DNA of 64,000 nt from Pectobacterium polonicum (GCF_005497185.1 NZ_RJTN01000008.1:62001-126000), one strand, 5' to 3'; counted from the first letter of the stretch, positions 26,997 to 36,567 are shown. The notes: generated by a model not told the origin, from the letters alone. A program made the numbers and translations.

Positions 26997-27356
26997 GCTG
27001 CCACCTTTTCTTTGATTCTGACCGCCATCATAGCAGTGATAGCACATCAGCTTGAAGTCGTGTGTCCTATTTAGCTTGAGAAGAAATACGGGGAAGGAGA
27101 AGAAAAGCGCTGAGATAAATAGACCAGAAAAGCATAAATCATAGCGAAATGGTTGATTGACGCGGCGTGTAACATAAAAGGGTTTTTATTTAACCTTTTG
27201 ATTTTAATGTTTATGTCTATTCCTTGTTAGGTAAGCTGTCCCGGTAGACATACCGTTAGTATAAAAAAATATAATCAACTCCATTTGCTTATTTGTTCTG
27301 CCTCTCATTCCTTGGATCAATGTTGTTATCTGTAATAAAGAGCAAGGGAGTGAAAG
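26997..27356. other. Divergent region between the AraC gene and cbl
   Basis: About 360 bases, AT-rich towards cbl. It should hold the promoters of both divergent genes. No operator or other feature is recognised. Confidence 0.5.
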
Positions 27357-28310
27357 GTGAACTTTCAGCAACTGAAGATTATTCGTGAATCAGCACGGTG
27401 CAACTACAACCTGACCGAGGTAGCGAATACGCTGTTTACCTCTCAATCCGGCGTGAGCCGTCATATCCGCGAGCTGGAAGAAGAGCTGGGGATTGAAATT
27501 TTTATCCGTCGTGGTAAACGCTTGTTAGGGATGACCGAACCGGGGAAAGAGCTACTGGTGGTGGCGGAGCGCATTCTGAATGACGCCAGCAACATTCGTC
27601 GGTTAGCGAATGTTTTTACTAACAATGACACCGGGCAACTGGTGATCGCGACCACGCATACGCAGGCACGTTACAGCCTGCCGCCGGTGATTAAAGCCTT
27701 CCGTTCTTTGTATCCACAGGTGCGTCTGGTACTGAATCAGGGCACGCCGGATGAAATCGTGGCGATGCTCCATTCCGGCGAGGCCGACATCGGCATTGCC
27801 AGCGAACAGCTGATTAACGATCCCTCGCTGGCGGCATTTTCCTACTACCGCTGGCACCATTCGGTGATTGTGCCTGAGCACCATCCGCTGACACAGGAGC
27901 CGGTTATTACGCTGGAAATGCTCAATGCGGAGCCGCTGATTACCTATCGTCAGGGGATTACGGGGCGCTCGCGCTTGGATCGTGCGTTTCAGGCGGTGGG
28001 CATGTCGCCAGATATTACGCTCAGTGCGCAGGATTCAGATGTGATTAAAACTTATGTTGAGTTGGGGCTCGGTGTTGGGATTGTGGCCGATATGTCATTC
28101 GATCCCGCGCGTGACAAAGGGCTGGTACGGTTGAATGCCGAGCACCTGTTTGAAGCTAACACGGTCTGGCTGGGGCTGAAAAAGGGTCAGTTACAGCGTA
28201 ACTATGCCTGGAAATTTATTCAGCTGTGTAATACAGAGCTGTCGCTGGATGATATTAAAGACAAGGTCTTCTCGGATAGCGATGAAGCGGTGATTGACTA
28301 CCAAATCTGA
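27357..28310 (+). CDS. cbl: LysR-type sulfur-starvation activator Cbl
   Basis: This 317-residue LysR regulator matches E. coli Cbl over its whole length, including the opening MNFQQLKIIRE, TSQSGVSRHIRELE in the winged helix and the final EAVIDYQI. Cbl, itself under CysB, activates the taurine and alkanesulfonate genes (tau, ssu) when sulfate is limiting. Here a large sulfonate island begins about 2 kb downstream, so Cbl is the obvious candidate regulator. It could also be the closely related CysB, but the length of 317 and the C-terminus favour Cbl. Confidence 0.9.
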   Translation: MNFQQLKIIRESARCNYNLTEVANTLFTSQSGVSRHIRELEEELGIEIFIRRGKRLLGMTEPGKELLVVAERILNDASNIRRLANVFTNNDTGQLVIATTHTQARYSLPPVIKAFRSLYPQVRLVLNQGTPDEIVAMLHSGEADIGIASEQLINDPSLAAFSYYRWHHSVIVPEHHPLTQEPVITLEMLNAEPLITYRQGITGRSRLDRAFQAVGMSPDITLSAQDSDVIKTYVELGLGVGIVADMSFDPARDKGLVRLNAEHLFEANTVWLGLKKGQLQRNYAWKFIQLCNTELSLDDIKDKVFSDSDEAVIDYQI

Positions 28311-28733
28311 GTCGCGACACACTTTCCTAACCTGATGCCCAGCCAGCATTTTTTCTAGCTGGGCGGACGTTTTCCTTTCTGCATCGTTGCGATTTCTTGC
28401 TACGCGCCGCCAGCCGTTTTCTGTTCTCGATTCAGCATAAATATGGTTTATCGTGTCGATAATCTGCTTGATATGATCGTGGTGGAATAGTAGCATTCCT
28501 GTCATAACAATAACTTATATGTTTGTTTTTGTTAAGCGATACAAATAGTTGTGCATTTTTATTGAATAATTATGTTAACGATTTTTGTGTCGCAGTAGAA
28601 AAATAACGATAGCAACCAATCATATATTCTTACTAGTCAATCACCTCCACGTTGATTTTTTCGGTTCGTATTGCGCCGGAGTCGCGCTAGCGCCATGTTT
28701 GTGATGGCGGGGAGTTTAAAATGGAAAATGACG
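28311..28733. other. cbl-gltP intergenic region
   Basis: About 420 bases with a likely cbl terminator near 28337-28364 and an AT-rich stretch before gltP. No gene is credible here. Confidence 0.5.
28337..28364 (+). terminator. Probable cbl terminator
   Basis: GCCCAGC at 28337-28343 pairs with GCTGGGC at 28358-28364 around a 14-nt loop, followed after a few bases by a T-rich stretch. It lies 26 bases after the cbl stop. Confidence 0.5.
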
Positions 28734-30050
28734 ATGAAAACACAAAAAATCAGCCTTGCCTGGCAAATCCTTATTGCGTTGGTTCTGGGTATTGCACTTG
28801 GTGCCGTGCTGCATGAACAGCAGGAAAGTCGCCAGTGGCTCATCAGCAATATTCTCAGCCCTGCGGGCGATATCTTTATCCGCCTGATTAAAATGATTGT
28901 TGTCCCTATTGTTATCGCCACCCTGATCGTCGGGATTGCGGGCGTAGGGGATGCCAAAAAACTTGGGCGTATCGGCTTTAAAACTATCCTCTATTTTGAA
29001 ATCATCACGACAGTGGCGATTATCCTGGGCATCACGCTGGCCAACATCTTCCAACCAGGTCATGGCATTGACATGTCGACGCTGACTGCCGTTGATATCT
29101 CGCAGTATCAAAAGACAACGGAACAGGTGCAGAGTGGTTCGCATAGTCTGGTGGGGACGGTGCTGTCGCTGATTCCGCCGAATATCTTCGCGGCGATGGC
29201 GCGCGGCGACATGTTGCCGATCATCTTCTTCTCGGTGCTGTTTGGTTTGGGCTTGTCTTCGTTGCCTAAAGAACATCGCGATCCACTGCTGAACGTCTTT
29301 CGTGGCGTATCGGAAACGATGTTTAAAGTGACGCACATGATCATGCGTTACGCGCCGGTTGGGGTGTTTGCGTTAATTTCCGTTACGGTGGCTAACTTCG
29401 GTTTCGCTTCACTGTGGCCACTGGCTAAGCTGGTGATGCTGGTTTATGCGGCGATTTTCTTCTTCGGGCTGGTGGTGCTCGGTGCGGTGGCACGGTTGTG
29501 TAAGCTGCGTATCACGGTGTTGATTCGTATTCTGAAAGATGAGCTGATCCTCGCATATTCCACCGCCAGCTCAGAAACTGTGCTGCCACGCATCATCGAA
29601 AAAATGGAAGCCTATGGTGCGCCAAAATCGATAACCAGCTTCGTGGTGCCGACGGGCTACTCCTTTAACCTCGATGGTTCGACGCTGTACCAGAGTATTG
29701 CGGCGATCTTCATCGCACAGCTGTACGGTATCGATCTGTCGATTGGGCAGGAAATCGTGCTGGTATTGACGCTGATGCTGACGTCTAAAGGCATTGCCGG
29801 TGTACCGGGCGTGTCGTTTGTTGTGCTGCTCGCCACGCTGGGCAGCGTCGGTATTCCGCTGGAAGGTCTGGCATTTATTGCGGGCGTTGACCGCATTCTC
29901 GATATGGCGAGAACCGCGCTCAACGTGGTGGGAAATGCGCTGGCGGTGCTGGTGATTGCCAAGTGGGAACACCAGTTCGATGAAAAGAAAGCGCTGGCCT
30001 ATGAGCGTGAACTTAACGGAATCAGTACGCAGCCGGCTCAGCAGGGATAG
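28734..30050 (+). CDS. gltP: Proton/glutamate-aspartate symporter GltP
   Basis: This is a 438-residue symporter nearly collinear with E. coli GltP. The opening MKTQKISLAWQI aligns with MKNIKFSLAWQI, and STASSE, GYSFNLDGSTLYQS and DMARTALNVVGNA are present. It imports glutamate and aspartate with protons. The start at 28734 was chosen from that alignment; an ATG six bases earlier is possible. It stands between cbl and the sulfonate island but has its own strong terminator, so it is probably a separate unit. Whether it also takes up cysteate, an aspartate analogue, is an open question. Confidence 0.92.
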   Translation: MKTQKISLAWQILIALVLGIALGAVLHEQQESRQWLISNILSPAGDIFIRLIKMIVVPIVIATLIVGIAGVGDAKKLGRIGFKTILYFEIITTVAIILGITLANIFQPGHGIDMSTLTAVDISQYQKTTEQVQSGSHSLVGTVLSLIPPNIFAAMARGDMLPIIFFSVLFGLGLSSLPKEHRDPLLNVFRGVSETMFKVTHMIMRYAPVGVFALISVTVANFGFASLWPLAKLVMLVYAAIFFFGLVVLGAVARLCKLRITVLIRILKDELILAYSTASSETVLPRIIEKMEAYGAPKSITSFVVPTGYSFNLDGSTLYQSIAAIFIAQLYGIDLSIGQEIVLVLTLMLTSKGIAGVPGVSFVVLLATLGSVGIPLEGLAFIAGVDRILDMARTALNVVGNALAVLVIAKWEHQFDEKKALAYERELNGISTQPAQQG

Positions 30051-30081
30051 TTCTGGCAACAAAAAGCTGGCAAGAAAAAGA

Positions 30082-30117
30082 GAAACGGGCGCATCGATTA
30101 TTCGATGCGCCCGTTTC
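30082..30117. terminator. Strong bidirectional terminator
   Basis: A perfect 16-bp stem (GAAACGGGCGCATCGA at 30082-30097 with 30102-30117) with a 4-nt loop lies between the convergent gltP and dehydrogenase genes. An A-rich tract on its left gives a T-tract for the minus strand. Confidence 0.85.
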
Positions 30118-30142
30118 CATTTTGAATGAATGCCGATGATCA

Positions 30143-31246
30143 CTATGCCGCATGGCTGTTGAACGTATTCTCTTCCAGCGTTTGTGTGCGCCATAGCGCC
30201 TGCTGAATACGTTCGGCATCCGTTGCAAAAGGCAGACGGGCGGCAATTTTCGGCGCGATCTTTACGTTTTGCGCGATGCTTTCAACCAGTTGTGGACGTT
30301 CGTTCAGGCCGAGGGCACTTAGCGTGATCGGGCTACCGTAGCGGCGCAGTTGAGCGAACAGCTCTTCGCGGTCAACTGCGTTATCGTGTTCCAGAAACGC
30401 CTGTGCAGCCAGCCCAAAACCTACTTTTTCCCCATGTAGCCAGTCATGCAGTTCTGGCAGGCGCGTCATGCTGTTGTGAATCGCATGGGCAACACCAATA
30501 CGCGGCACCTCATCCTTCATGCTGTTCGCCAGACCCGCTAGTGCGATAACGGCGTCGATCACGCTGCGCAGGGCCGGCGTGACCAGACCTTGTTCATTAT
30601 CTGCGATGGCCTGCTCGCCATACGTATTAAATGTCTCTACGGCCAGCCGTGCGGCCTGCGCTTTTAGCGCCAATGCCAATCCGCTATCGCCGTGACGCAG
30701 ATAGGGTTGAAATTCGTACCATTTCGCCAGTGCATCCACGATACCGGCTTTGAGGTAGCGTGAGGGGCTATGGGCGATGATCTCGCTGTCTACCAGCACC
30801 CACACCGGTAAGCGCGTTAGCGGAAATGCCCCGTTGTGCGCGCCGCTGTCACTGTATATCACGCTGATCGGTGACCACGCGGCGCAGGTGGCAGCAATGG
30901 TGGGGACAGTGATGACGGGGAGTTGCCCCAGAATATCGCCAACGGCTTTCGCGGCATCGAGTACGCGCCCGCCGCCAATGCCTAAAATCAGTTCCGCACC
31001 GAGTGCACGCGCCTGCGTGGTCAGCGCTTCTATTGCCGGTTTGGTGCAATCACCCGACAAAAATTCAACCTGATACCGTAGGCCATACTCATTGAGACTG
31101 TGCTCGACGGCATCCGACGTCGTTTTCCATGCCTGTGGGCTGGTAATAATCAATACTGTGCTGGCGTAGGGCGCTGCATATTCGCCGACAGAACGAATGA
31201 CGCCATCACGATTCAGATAGGTTTGTGGCGCTTGTATTGCAATCAT
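30143..31246 (-). CDS. Iron-containing alcohol / glycerol dehydrogenase family protein
   Basis: This 367-residue protein belongs to the glycerol-dehydrogenase branch of the metal-dependent alcohol dehydrogenases. GIGGGRVLDAAKA is the NAD-binding loop, PTIAATCAAWSPISVIY is strongly conserved in the E. coli YbdH (hydroxycarboxylate dehydrogenase HcxA) group, and the metal-ligand region with Asp and the histidines of GVAHAIHNS and DWLHGEKVGFG is present. It follows the minus-strand sulfonate permease gene by 128 bases in the same direction, so it may be the last gene of that operon. A sulfonated alcohol or 2-oxo acid is a plausible substrate, but this is inference. Confidence 0.8.
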   Translation of the reverse strand: MIAIQAPQTYLNRDGVIRSVGEYAAPYASTVLIITSPQAWKTTSDAVEHSLNEYGLRYQVEFLSGDCTKPAIEALTTQARALGAELILGIGGGRVLDAAKAVGDILGQLPVITVPTIAATCAAWSPISVIYSDSGAHNGAFPLTRLPVWVLVDSEIIAHSPSRYLKAGIVDALAKWYEFQPYLRHGDSGLALALKAQAARLAVETFNTYGEQAIADNEQGLVTPALRSVIDAVIALAGLANSMKDEVPRIGVAHAIHNSMTRLPELHDWLHGEKVGFGLAAQAFLEHDNAVDREELFAQLRRYGSPITLSALGLNERPQLVESIAQNVKIAPKIAARLPFATDAERIQQALWRTQTLEENTFNSHAA

Positions 31247-31374
31247 GTTCGCGATCTCTCATCTCTGTGGGAAAAGATAAATCAGTTGTAGCAGCGATGC
31301 AGAACGCCGCAAAAGAACAATTCTGGCTATGAATGGACAGATTTCGCATAACCAGAATGGGTATAACGTGTAAG

Positions 31375-32241
31375 CTAGCGCTGCATTCCCCAGCGTTTTA
31401 CCGTGACCTTTTCGATAGTGGAAAACACCAGCCCTTCAACCAGCAGCCCGATGATGATGACGGAAGCCAGCCCGGCAAAGACGCGGTCGGTGTAAAGCTC
31501 GTTACGGTTCTGGAAGATGTACCAGCCCAAACCGCCGTTGCCGCTGGATGCGCCAAACACCAGTTCAGCGGCAATCAGGGTACGCCAGGCAAACGCCCAA
31601 CCGATCTTGAGGCCGGAGATAATCGACGGCAGCGCGGCAGGTATCAGGATCGCGCTAATGTAGCGAAAGCCGGTCAGGCCGTAGTTGCGGCCTGCCATAC
31701 GCAGCGTTTCCGAAACGCCGAGAAAGCCGGAGTAGGTGTTCAGCGCCATCGGCCACATCACGGAATGGACGAGTACGAATACCAGACTCTTCTCTCCCAG
31801 CCCAAACCACAGCAGCGCCAACGGCAGTAACGCAATCGCAGGCAGCGGATTGAACATGGAGGTTAATGTGCCTAAGAGATCGCGTCCGAAACGGGTGGAA
31901 ACCGCCAACGCGCTGAGGGCGAGTGCCAGCAGGCTGCCAATGACATAGCCTTTCAACAGCGTGCCGAGTGAAACCACCATTTTCTGCGGCAGTTCACCGC
32001 TGGCGAGATCGTCGCGAAAAGCCTGAAAGGTTTGCAGGAAGCTCGGCAGCATCAGGTCATTGTTTTGCCAGCGCGCGGCGAACTCCCACAGGATAAGCAG
32101 CCCAGCCAGCAGCACCAGCTTGCGCAGCCAGGTCTGATTCCATAGGCGCGTCGTCAGCGGCAGAGGCTGGGTAAGAGTAAAATCTTTCAGCGGTGTCAGT
32201 TCACGCTGATACTCGGGCCGCACGGGGGGCTGAATGCTCAT
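31375..32241 (-). CDS. Sulfonate-type ABC transporter permease (SsuC/TauC family)
   Basis: This 288-residue permease of the BPD_transp_1 family has six hydrophobic segments and the EAA-like loop VSETLRMAGRNYGLTGFRYISAILIPAALP shortened in my reading to its key GxxxxxxxxxxxIxLP pattern. Its closest known relatives are SsuC and TauC. The start at 32241 lies inside the 3' end of the ATPase gene, overlapping it by 41 bases, so translation is probably coupled. It forms an importer with the ATPase and binding protein encoded upstream. The substrate class (sulfonate) is inferred from family and island context. Confidence 0.85.
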   Translation of the reverse strand: MSIQPPVRPEYQRELTPLKDFTLTQPLPLTTRLWNQTWLRKLVLLAGLLILWEFAARWQNNDLMLPSFLQTFQAFRDDLASGELPQKMVVSLGTLLKGYVIGSLLALALSALAVSTRFGRDLLGTLTSMFNPLPAIALLPLALLWFGLGEKSLVFVLVHSVMWPMALNTYSGFLGVSETLRMAGRNYGLTGFRYISAILIPAALPSIISGLKIGWAFAWRTLIAAELVFGASSGNGGLGWYIFQNRNELYTDRVFAGLASVIIIGLLVEGLVFSTIEKVTVKRWGMQR

Positions 32242-33067
32242 AGGGTTTACCTTGCGTGGATGTGACGGGTGAAGGCGCGTCAACATCGGTTGGAAAAAGA
32301 AGATGGTGAATGCGTTGCGCGGTGCTCTGAAAGGCTTCGCTGCCCTGATCGTTTAGCGCAAACTGATGGCAGTTGATTTCCGCCCGCACGCGACCTGGAT
32401 GCGGTGAGAGCAGCAAAACCCGGCTGCCGACGATCAGTGCTTCCTCAATCGAGTGGGTGACAAACAGCAGCGTGAAGCGCACCTCTTCCCACAGCGCCAG
32501 CAATTCTTCCTGCATTTTGCGGCGGGTCAACGCATCCAACGCGGCGAACGGCTCATCCATTAGCAGCACTTTCGGCTGCATGGTCAGCGCCCGCGCGATG
32601 GCGACGCGCTGCTTCATCCCGCCGGATAACGTATGCGGATAGGCATCGGCAAATTTCGCCAGCCCGACCTTATCGAGAAAATAGCGGGCGCGTTCTTCTG
32701 CTTCGGCTCGCGTCGCCTGACGGCTGGCAACCAGCGGAAACAGCGTATTCTCCAGCACGGTTTTCCACGGTGGCAACTGGTCAAATTCCTGAAAGACCAT
32801 GATGCGATCCGGCCCCGGTTTGGTGACGCGCTGGCCGTCGAGGCGGATTTCACCGTCTACCGGCGACAGAAAGCCGCCGATAGATTTGAGCAAGCTGGAT
32901 TTACCACAGCCGGAAGGCCCTAATAGCACAAAGCGCTCGGCGGGAAAGACGTCAAAACTCACATCATGGGTGGCGCGAACCAGACTGCGCCGCGTTCGGT
33001 ATTCCAGTCCGACGCCGTCAACCTGCAACAGCGGCTGGTCAATCGTGTCGTGAATGTGGTGTGTCAT
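32201..33067 (-). CDS. Sulfonate-type ABC transporter ATPase (TauB/SsuB family)
   Basis: This 288-residue ATPase shows Walker A (GPSGCGKSS), the Q-loop (VFQEFDQLPPW), the signature LSGGMKQR, Walker B (VLLMDEPFAALDA) and the switch histidine (FVTHSIEEA), the usual set for TauB, SsuB and nitrate-type importers. The start at 33067 has an AGGAGA site. A C-terminal tail of about 40 residues beyond the family core is rich in proline, serine and alanine. It sits between the binding-protein and permease genes of the minus-strand arm of the island. Confidence 0.87.
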   Translation of the reverse strand: MTHHIHDTIDQPLLQVDGVGLEYRTRRSLVRATHDVSFDVFPAERFVLLGPSGCGKSSLLKSIGGFLSPVDGEIRLDGQRVTKPGPDRIMVFQEFDQLPPWKTVLENTLFPLVASRQATRAEAEERARYFLDKVGLAKFADAYPHTLSGGMKQRVAIARALTMQPKVLLMDEPFAALDALTRRKMQEELLALWEEVRFTLLFVTHSIEEALIVGSRVLLLSPHPGRVRAEINCHQFALNDQGSEAFQSTAQRIHHLLFPTDVDAPSPVTSTQGKPYEHSAPRAARVSA

Positions 33068-33123
33068 GCTTGTTCTCCTGCGTAGCGCCGAGGTTCTCGT
33101 CGAATGAGCGCAACTCTGAGCAT

Positions 33124-34146
33124 TCAACTGCCCGGCTGTTCGTGAATTTCTGCAAAGAAATAGTCTTTCCAGGAGGCGGCTTTGTTTTTCAGTACGCCAA
33201 GCTGGTGCAGCTTTTCGGCATAAACGTAGGTGCGTTCAGGAGTGATCGTGAAGTCGATCTCGGGATCGGCGACGATGCGTTTCACCAGTTCAGGATCTAG
33301 TTTCGATTTCTCTACCCGAATGTAGGTGTCGGCTGCCGCAGCTTTATCTGCTTTGACGATCTGCGAGGCTTCCTTCAGTGCGTCGTAGAAGGCACGGTAG
33401 GTTTTTGGGTTCTCATCATGAAATTTCTGCGTGGTATAAAGCACGTTGAACGTTGCCTGACCGCCTAGCACGTCATAAGAACTCAGAATTTTGTGCACAT
33501 TGGCATGTTCTAACGCCTGATATTGGAAAGGCGGGCTGGAGAAGTGGGCGTTGATCTCGGAGCCGCCAGCGATAAGGGCTGCGCTGGCATCGGGATGCGG
33601 CAGGCTGACGGAAATCTTGTCGAAGCGTTTAAAATCCTCCGCGCCGTAGAGCTTTGCGGTTTCGATTTGCAGCGTGCGTGACTGGAAGCCAACGCCAGCA
33701 GCAGGCACGGCGATACGATCTTTATCGCTCAGGTCACGGACGGATTTCACCGCCGGGTTATTGCTGAGCAAATAGTTGGGCATGGAGCCGAGTGAGGCAA
33801 TGGCTTTCACATTTTGGCGGCCCTGCGTGCGGTCCCACACGGTCAGCATCGGCGGAACACCGGCGGAGGCCACATCCAGCGCACCGGACAGCAGTGCTTC
33901 GTTGATCGCTGTCGCGCCAGAAAGCGTGCGCCAGTCTACCTTGATATCCAACCCTTGCTGCTTACCGTGCTTCTCTATCAGGTTTTGGTCGCGCACCACA
34001 TCCAGAATCAGGTAACCGATGCCAAACTGTTGCGCAATGCTGATGGTGCCTTCCGCATTCGCGCCAAATGCCGTTAACGTCAGGCCAATCATGGCGGCAA
34101 GGCGTGTGAAACGCGTCGATTTTTTTGCGGGTAGTGAGGGATTCAT
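33124..34146 (-). CDS. Sulfonate-type ABC transporter substrate-binding protein
   Basis: This 340-residue exported protein has a signal peptide ending near FGANA-EGTIS and belongs to the SsuA/TauA/NMT1-like binding-protein group. Family features include a pocket segment GALDVASAGVPPMLT and AVPAAGVGFQSRTLQIE. It is the first gene of the minus-strand arm (binding protein, ATPase, permease, dehydrogenase) and is divergent from the plus-strand arm at 34466. Its sequence is quite different from the TauA-like protein at 35554, so the two arms probably take up different compounds. The ligand is not known. The ribosome site is weak. Confidence 0.82.
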   Translation of the reverse strand: MNPSLPAKKSTRFTRLAAMIGLTLTAFGANAEGTISIAQQFGIGYLILDVVRDQNLIEKHGKQQGLDIKVDWRTLSGATAINEALLSGALDVASAGVPPMLTVWDRTQGRQNVKAIASLGSMPNYLLSNNPAVKSVRDLSDKDRIAVPAAGVGFQSRTLQIETAKLYGAEDFKRFDKISVSLPHPDASAALIAGGSEINAHFSSPPFQYQALEHANVHKILSSYDVLGGQATFNVLYTTQKFHDENPKTYRAFYDALKEASQIVKADKAAAADTYIRVEKSKLDPELVKRIVADPEIDFTITPERTYVYAEKLHQLGVLKNKAASWKDYFFAEIHEQPGS

Positions 34147-34465
34147 TATCGTTGTCTCATTATTAATAGTAATAGGGTCGGCAATAAAATAGAGAATAAT
34201 CACAGGGTATTATTTCAATAAATTATTTGTCGTAAATAATGTATTAAAGAAGGCATCCTATTTTCTTAGCGCGTTGCGGCTAAAGTGTTTTTTGGAATAA
34301 GTTAGAATAAATGAGATTTTAAATAGCCATGCGTGCGATAAAACAAGTAAATAACCGCTTTAGCTAAATATTCGCTATGGATAGTCTTATTTGTCAGTTA
34401 TGGATAAAAATCTGCGCGTTATAGTGGGCAATATATAAATGTCTATTGTGGTATACAGAGAAAAT
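34147..34465. promoter_or_regulatory. Divergent promoter region of the sulfonate island
   Basis: About 320 AT-rich bases separate the two arms of the island and must contain both promoters. CysB/Cbl sites are too loosely defined for me to place by eye. Confidence 0.55.
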
Positions 34466-35488
34466 ATGCCTGTTTTTACTCATCATTATTTACGTGATTA
34501 TTTACGCGATCGGTTGACAGAGAATGACGTGGACACGTCAATTGCAGAGATTGTGGCGGATAACCTCGTCGAATCCAGCCTGAAAGGGCATGACTCGCAC
34601 GGTGTGAGCATGCTGCCGCGCTATATCGATGCGATTCGGGAAGGTGGACTTTCACCCCACGCACAGGCGGAAAAAACGCTGGATTTCGGCCCGCTGATTT
34701 CGTTCGACGGCCAGCAGGGTTTTGGTCAGGTAGTGGCAAAACAGGCCGTGGCAGAAGGTATTGCGCGTGCACAAACGCATGGTCTGGCGGTGGTGAGTTT
34801 AGCTAATGCTCACCATCTGGGACGCATCGGCGCGTGGGCAGAACAGGCCGCGGAGGTCGGGTTGGTGTCGCTGCATTTTGCCAATGTGTATACCAAACCG
34901 GTGGTGCTGCCGTGGCAGGGCCAGCAGGCGCGTTTCGGGACGAATCCATTCTGCGCCGGTATTCCGGTTGAGCACGACGATCCGGTGATTCTGGATTTTG
35001 CTACTAGCGTGATTGCTGGTAACAAAGCCCGTATTGCGTGGAATGAGGGTAAACAGGTTGCACCCGGCTGTATCGTTGATAACGAAGGCAATCCGACGGT
35101 GGACCCCCGCTGGCTGATGGAACAACCTTTGGGGGCGCTACTGCCGTTTGGCGAACATAAGGGATCGGGGCTTTCGCTGGTTTGCTCGTTGCTTGGTGCG
35201 GCGCTGACCGGTGGGAAAACCGAACGCACGGCGAAAGGCGAGGGTAAGCAGATTATTAACAGCATGCTGTCGATTTTAATCGATCCGCAGAAATTAGGCG
35301 GTGCGGCAACCTATCAGCAGGAAATTCCGGCCTTATTAGAATGGGTGCGCCAATCCCGTGATGACGACGCGTTATTGCTGCCCGGCGATAAAGAAAAGCA
35401 AACTTATCGTCAGCGGCTGGAGAACGGTATTTTTGTCGATGATGTCAGTTGGGGGCAGTTATCTTATTTAAATAACAAAGTGGCCTGA
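34466..35488 (+). CDS. Ldh-family (LDH2/MDH2) hydroxyacid dehydrogenase, ComC-like
   Basis: This 340-residue NAD(P)-dependent dehydrogenase belongs to the LDH2/MDH2 family, which includes sulfolactate dehydrogenase ComC, ureidoglycolate dehydrogenase and E. coli HcxB. Family motifs are GHDSHGVSMLPRY (residues about 42-54), the catalytic-region histidines of NAHHLGRIG and the FGTNPFCAGIP segment. It heads the plus-strand arm. Given the transporter and lyase genes that follow, oxidation of sulfolactate to sulfopyruvate (or the reverse) is an attractive role, but other 2-hydroxyacids fit the fold. The ATG at 34466 was preferred to one at 34439. Confidence 0.8.
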   Translation: MPVFTHHYLRDYLRDRLTENDVDTSIAEIVADNLVESSLKGHDSHGVSMLPRYIDAIREGGLSPHAQAEKTLDFGPLISFDGQQGFGQVVAKQAVAEGIARAQTHGLAVVSLANAHHLGRIGAWAEQAAEVGLVSLHFANVYTKPVVLPWQGQQARFGTNPFCAGIPVEHDDPVILDFATSVIAGNKARIAWNEGKQVAPGCIVDNEGNPTVDPRWLMEQPLGALLPFGEHKGSGLSLVCSLLGAALTGGKTERTAKGEGKQIINSMLSILIDPQKLGGAATYQQEIPALLEWVRQSRDDDALLLPGDKEKQTYRQRLENGIFVDDVSWGQLSYLNNKVA

Positions 35489-35553
35489 GGAATTAATTAA
35501 TCATTTATTAACTTATTTAACTGATCTTTTATTTATCACCATAGGGTAAAACG

Positions 35554-36567
35554 ATGAAAAATATATTGAGTGCAGTGGGTGTCGGTGGGCTGTTATTAAT
35601 GACGACATCCGTGCTGGCGGCAGAAAAACATCCTGATGAAGTTCGTGTGGCCTACAGCGGCGGCTCACAGGTATTGGTCTTAGCCAAAGCCGACGGTTCG
35701 CTACAAAAAGCGCTGGGTGCGCCAGTAAAGTGGGTACAGTTTGCTTCTGGCGCTGATGCGCTGAATTATTTCGCCAGTAATGCGATAGACATCGCCAACT
35801 TTGGTTCCAGCCCGGCGACGGCTGGTATTGTCAGAAAGCTTCCGGTGGAGATTGTTGGCGTATCTGGCGTGATCGCCACCTATGAGCGGCTGATTGCAAA
35901 ATCTGGCATCACCACGCTGAAAGATATCGAAGGTAAGCGCGTCGCTTATCCGCCAAATTCAACGGCGCAGTACGCGCTAGAAGCGGCCATCGCGGTGAAT
36001 AAACTCGACCGCAGCAAAATTACCCTCATTCCGCTACGTCCGGCTGAGATGGTGGCCGCATGGAAGCGTGGCGATATCGATGCAGGCTACGTCTGGGCAC
36101 CGTTCGCACAAGAGCTGGAAGCCTCCGCCGGACACGCCATTTTTGCGACCAAAGATCTGCAAAAAGATGGCTACCTGATTTACAACAACTATGTGGTCAG
36201 AAAGGCCTTTGCCCAACAGTATCCAGAAACGGTGGCGCGCTTCCTGCGGGTACACCAGCAGAAAGTTGATGAGTTCCGTCAGGACCCGGAAAAAGCAGCG
36301 GCGATTGTGGCAAAAGAGGTGGGTGCGCCGGTCACAACGGCAACCAATACGCTGTCAGGGCTGGAATACCCAACGCTGGAACAGCAGGCGACGGCGCAAT
36401 GGCTGGGTGATGGTAATCACACGGATCGGAGCGGCATCGGTCAGGCCGTCGCTAAAACGGCGCATTTTCTGGAGAGTATCGGCGAAGTTCGCCAGCGTGA
36501 TATTCCCGCTTCGTTCGCCGATTCCATTAATTCCTCCTATTTGAAGCAGGCGGCGAAAGGGAATTAA
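35554..36567 (+). CDS. TauA-like sulfonate-binding periplasmic protein
   Basis: This 337-residue exported protein has a signal peptide ending near VLAAEKHPD and aligns with taurine-binding TauA proteins: VRVAYSGGSQVLVLAKADG, IDIANFGSSPATAGI and the ligand-domain segment AWKRGDIDAGYVWAPF. It is the first of three transporter genes in the plus-strand arm. Because the following genes encode a lyase and racemase acting on amino acids, the ligand could be cysteate, taurine or a related C2-C3 sulfonate. The start has no strong ribosome site, but the signal peptide fixes it. Confidence 0.85.
   Translation: MKNILSAVGVGGLLLMTTSVLAAEKHPDEVRVAYSGGSQVLVLAKADGSLQKALGAPVKWVQFASGADALNYFASNAIDIANFGSSPATAGIVRKLPVEIVGVSGVIATYERLIAKSGITTLKDIEGKRVAYPPNSTAQYALEAAIAVNKLDRSKITLIPLRPAEMVAAWKRGDIDAGYVWAPFAQELEASAGHAIFATKDLQKDGYLIYNNYVVRKAFAQQYPETVARFLRVHQQKVDEFRQDPEKAAAIVAKEVGAPVTTATNTLSGLEYPTLEQQATAQWLGDGNHTDRSGIGQAVAKTAHFLESIGEVRQRDIPASFADSINSSYLKQAAKGN

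Noticed and set aside
28191-28505. 104-residue minus-strand frame after cbl
   Set aside because: It overlaps the cbl 3' end and its probable terminator and has no recognisable domain or ribosome site.
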